Of a stretch of DNA of 34,233 nucleotides, positions 31,677 through 34,233 are shown piece after piece. The translations under genes and the position numbers were made by a program. The stretch is from JARRQJ01 sp963761035 (lineage in GTDB: Bacteria; Pseudomonadota; Gammaproteobacteria; DRLM01). The notes under the pieces are model-generated. The model was not told the origin of the DNA, ran no database searches, and was given only the letters and a program-made list of their open reading frames with translations. The stretch spans positions 1 through 34,233 of the forward strand of contig CAVXFH010000001.1 of the NCBI GenBank assembly GCA_963761035.1, written 5' to 3'. The number at the start of each line of letters is the position of its first letter. Position 1 is the stretch's first letter.

Positions 31677-33176
31677 ATGATAACGCCCATGCAGCCATTA
31701 CCCCAGGCCCTTTATCGTGCGCAGGATGTGCGTGAATTGGACCGCATCGCCATCGCCGAGCTGGGCATTCCCGGTTTTACCCTGATGAGCCGTGCGGGCA
31801 CGGCGGCGTTTCGAGTCATGCAGGACAGTTGGCCGCGCGCCCGCAGTGTGCTGGTGTTATGCGGCACGGGCAATAATGGCGGCGATGGCTTCGTGGTGGC
31901 GCGTCTCGCCCAAGAGGCCGGATTGCAGACTGAAGTTTTCTTATTGGGAGAGGCGGCACAATTGCACGGCGATGCTCGGCGGGCCTGTGAGGCGATGCTC
32001 AAGACTGGCGTTCAAGTCTCGCCCTTTTCGTCGGAGCGATGGCCGAACACGGAGGTGGTGGTGGATGCGCTGCTGGGCACCGGCTTGGACAGGGAGATAA
32101 CGGGCTTGCATCGCGAGGCGATCGAAGTGATCAATAGACAGGCCGCGCCGGTGTTATCCCTCGATATTCCTTCCGGATTGGATGCGGACAGCGGCAATGC
32201 CTTGGGTATCGCTGTAAAGGCAAGAAAGACCGTGAGCTTCATCGGTTTGAAGCAGGGCTTGTTCACCGCGGAGGGCCCGGATCATTGCGGCGAGATTTTT
32301 TTCGATGACTTGGCGTTGCCCGTTGAGGCGTATCAGCGCGTGCTGAATCCCGCTTTCCGCATCAACGAAAATTGGGTGAATCCCTTATTACCTTTGCGGC
32401 CGCGCAGCGCCCATAAAGGCCATCACGGCCATGTGCTGATAGTGGGAGGTGGGCAGGGCATGGCGGGCGCTCCGCGTTTGGCGGGTGAAGCGGCGGCGCG
32501 CATGGGCGCGGGCTTGGTGAGCGTGGCGACCCATCCCTTCCATGCCGCGGCCTTGAATGCGGCTCGCCCGGAATTGATGTGCCACGCCGTCGCCGACGGA
32601 GCGGCATTATCGCCCTTGCTGAGCAGGGCCAACGTTGTCGCAATAGGACCCGGACTTGGCACGGGCGAATGGGGGCGAAAATTATTTGGCGCCGCATTGG
32701 ACAGCGGACAGCCCCTGGTAGTGGACGCCGATGCGCTCAATTTTCTGGCACAGGAGCCCATATACCGCAACCATTGGATTTTGACCCCTCACCCCGGCGA
32801 AGCGGCACGATTACTGGATGTCAGTATCGCGGAAATTCAGGCAGATCGCTGGCGGGCGGTGCGCGAATTGCAGACACGGTACGGCGGCAGCGTGGTATTG
32901 AAGGGGGCCGGCAGTCTAGTATGTCACGGCCGGAACCCGCTGGCCTTGTGTGATGCCGGCAATCCCGGAATGGCGACGGGAGGAATGGGCGACGTACTGA
33001 CAGGCGTCATTGCCGGGCTGCTCGCGCAGGGCTTGAGCCCCTGGCATGCCGCGGCTGCCGGTGTCTACCTTCATGGGCGCGCCGGAGATGCGGCGGCGGC
33101 GGCGGAAGGGGAGCGGGGCATGATGGCCGGGGATTTATTGGAGCCGTTACGGCGTTTGGCCAATCCCATTTCGTAA
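31677..33176 (+). CDS. nnr: Bifunctional NAD(P)HX epimerase/dehydratase
   Basis: About 499 residues combining two repair activities for hydrated NAD(P)H. The N-terminal half is the NnrE epimerase (YjeF_N) with CGTGNNGGDGFVVARLA and the DALLGTGLDREI loop. The C-terminal half is the NnrD ADP-dependent dehydratase (ribokinase-like fold) with GHVLIVGGGQGMAGAPRLAG, WILTPHPGEAARLL, and GNPGMATGGMGDVLTG, where the Asp is catalytic. Length is normal for the fused form. Starts at 31677 or 31689 are possible; only a poorly spaced GAGGA precedes them. It is two bases ahead of tsaE and so in the same transcript, as in E. coli. Confidence 0.95.
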   Translation: MITPMQPLPQALYRAQDVRELDRIAIAELGIPGFTLMSRAGTAAFRVMQDSWPRARSVLVLCGTGNNGGDGFVVARLAQEAGLQTEVFLLGEAAQLHGDARRACEAMLKTGVQVSPFSSERWPNTEVVVDALLGTGLDREITGLHREAIEVINRQAAPVLSLDIPSGLDADSGNALGIAVKARKTVSFIGLKQGLFTAEGPDHCGEIFFDDLALPVEAYQRVLNPAFRINENWVNPLLPLRPRSAHKGHHGHVLIVGGGQGMAGAPRLAGEAAARMGAGLVSVATHPFHAAALNAARPELMCHAVADGAALSPLLSRANVVAIGPGLGTGEWGRKLFGAALDSGQPLVVDADALNFLAQEPIYRNHWILTPHPGEAARLLDVSIAEIQADRWRAVRELQTRYGGSVVLKGAGSLVCHGRNPLALCDAGNPGMATGGMGDVLTGVIAGLLAQGLSPWHAAAAGVYLHGRAGDAAAAAEGERGMMAGDLLEPLRRLANPIS

Positions 33177-33178
33177 TC

Positions 33179-33647
33179 ATGAAGCTCATTGCGCATGATG
33201 AAGCGGAAATGCTCACTGTTGGAGGCAAGTTGGCGAATATATGCCGTGATTCGACGGTCATTTATCTGCGCGGGCAATTGGGCGCGGGCAAGACTACCTT
33301 GGTGCGCGGATTCATGCGCGGCATGGGTTATACCGGTGCCGTTAAAAGTCCTACCTATACCCTTGTCGAGCCGTATCAAGTCGGTGATCGGCGTCTATAT
33401 CATCTGGATCTTTATCGTGTCCAAGCCGCTGCGGAGCTGGCGTATCTCGGGCTGCGCGAACTGGCTGAAGGCAAGGCCATCACACTGATAGAGTGGCCGG
33501 AGCGGGGGAAGGTTCCTGCCCCCCGCCGATCTGCTGCTCAATATTGTATATGCCATGGTGGGGCGTGAAATCATTCTCGCGCCATTAACAGCCCTGGGCA
33601 AATCACTGGCCAAAAAGCTGGCTGTCACCGAGTTGGATTCTGCCTGA
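33179..33647 (+). CDS. tsaE: tRNA t6A synthesis ATPase TsaE, frame broken
   Basis: ATPase of the TsaBDE complex that makes threonylcarbamoyladenosine on tRNA; essential in most bacteria. Residues 25-45 contain Walker A, GQLGAGKTTLVRG, followed by VKSPTYTLVEPY, HLDLYRV and LIEWPERG, all typical. After WPERG the original frame runs into an unrelated 18-codon tail ending at 33568. One base further on, a different frame gives FLPPADLLLNIVYAMVGREI to a TGA at 33645-33647, matching the usual TsaE C-terminus. The switch maps to GGGGG at 33504-33508. Removing one G would give about 155 residues, the normal length. So this is either a read error or a C-terminal frameshift mutation. Confidence 0.85.
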
Positions 33648-33802
33648 TCCGGACCGATATCTCATTGTGGGAGAGGGATATCGCCCCATCTTCCACGATT
33701 TGGGTAATATAAATTTGTAACCGCCAGATTCAATTAAAAATACTTGCGGAATTTATTGAGCTCATGTATATGTTTGCACAGAGCGGGGACAAGGATGCAA
33801 CG

Positions 33803-34233
33803 GTGAAAAAAGCGATAGCTCTTTTATTGGTGCTGATATCGGCGCAAGGATGGGCGGCGACCAAGGTCGAGGAGGTGCATTTCTCTCCTGCAGCGGATAT
33901 GAGTCGCTTGATATTGGATCTTTCCAGCTCCCCTACCTATAAAGTGTTTAGACTCGCCGACCGAATATCGGGTGGTGATCGATCTCAGTGACGCGCGTTT
34001 GACCGCGCCGCTTCCCACCGATCTCAGCGGCAGTCCGGTGCGGGCAATGCGCAGTGGTATACGTAACGGCCATGATCTGCGTGTCGTATTGGACCTCGAT
34101 GCCAAGGCGGCGCTAAACAGTTTTGTATTGCAACCGTCCGCTACACAGGGATACCGCTTGGTTGTCGACCTGAGGCAGGCGAACACTCCCGCTGTTGCCC
34201 CCGTCGCCGTCTCACCGGCGTCACCGGTGCCGC
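33803..34233 (+). CDS. N-acetylmuramoyl-L-alanine amidase, AMIN domain (partial, frame broken)
   Basis: 5' part of an AmiA/B/C-type cell-wall amidase, cut by the window end. The GTG at 33803 has AAGGA eight bases upstream and begins a signal peptide, KKAIALLLVLISAQGWA. The AMIN domain starts with VEEVHFSPAADMSRLILDLS and KVFRL. The first frame then closes at 33989-33991. From 33951 the next frame continues it properly: SPTEYRVVIDLSDARLTAPL, IRNGHDLRVVLDLDAKAAL and GYRLVVDLRQA, ending in a Pro/Val/Ala-rich linker at the window edge. The frame change falls between about 33944 and 33957. The amidase_3 catalytic domain would lie beyond the window. The position after tsaE matches amiB of E. coli. 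Confidence 0.85.

Noticed and set aside
1..34233. tRNA genes, rRNA genes and CRISPR arrays.
   Set aside because: Looked for cloverleaf motifs, rRNA signatures and spaced direct repeats on both strands and saw none; the only structural RNA recognised is ffs.

Overview
The window reads as a chromosomal segment of a gammaproteobacterium. The evidence is gene order: ffs (SRP RNA)-dnaX-ybaB-recR, and queG divergent from nnrE/D-tsaE-amidase, both of which are standard in that class. No 16S gene or lineage-specific marker is present, so I cannot name the genus; the genes for sulfur-relay-like (DsrE) and NO-sensing (NsrR) proteins would fit an environmental, possibly sulfur- or nitrogen-cycling lineage.

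Positions 1-7,700 are an accessory zone: small single genes in mixed orientation separated by long non-coding gaps. It holds a 5'-truncated large serine recombinase, an 86-residue unknown, a MAPEG membrane protein that sits in what looks like a genuine integron-type gene cassette with a recognisable attC site, a GFA-type zinc protein, a small cupin, a GNAT acetyltransferase, and then a DUF4242 gene and a DsrE-like gene divergent from a winged-helix/TPR regulator that probably controls them.

Positions 7,700-15,900 are a complete potassium-scavenging operon in the order small ORF-kdpF-kdpA-kdpB-kdpC-kdpD-kdpE: the P-type K+ ATPase followed by its sensor kinase and response regulator. A direct repeat resembling the E. 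coli KdpE operator lies upstream at the expected distance. kdpE has no ordinary start codon in its correct frame. The operon runs directly into the 3' remnant of a TpsB/ShlB outer-membrane transporter.

Positions 15,900-19,580 are again sparse and decayed: TpsB remnant, a possible methyltransferase remnant, an exported ankyrin protein, the first 22 codons of an IS6-family transposase, small membrane and exported proteins, and a perfect 19-bp-arm palindrome.

Positions 19,580-34,233 are mostly conserved core: pepN, an exported FKBP isomerase, an SDR oxidoreductase, ffs, dnaX with an A7 slippage site placed to give a gamma-like product, ybaB, recR, a histidine-containing membrane protein paired with nsrR, a C-terminal relic of rsgA, an M48 protease, orn, queG, nnrE/D, tsaE and an AmiA/B/C-type amidase cut by the window end. 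tsaE and the amidase each carry a frame break; together with kdpE that makes three breaks of the same sense (+1), so read errors must be excluded before biology is invoked.

No CRISPR array and no tRNA or rRNA gene was recognised. The best candidates for something new are the nsrR-linked membrane protein, the DUF4242/DsrE/regulator module, the solitary attC-bearing cassette and the dnaX slippage site.
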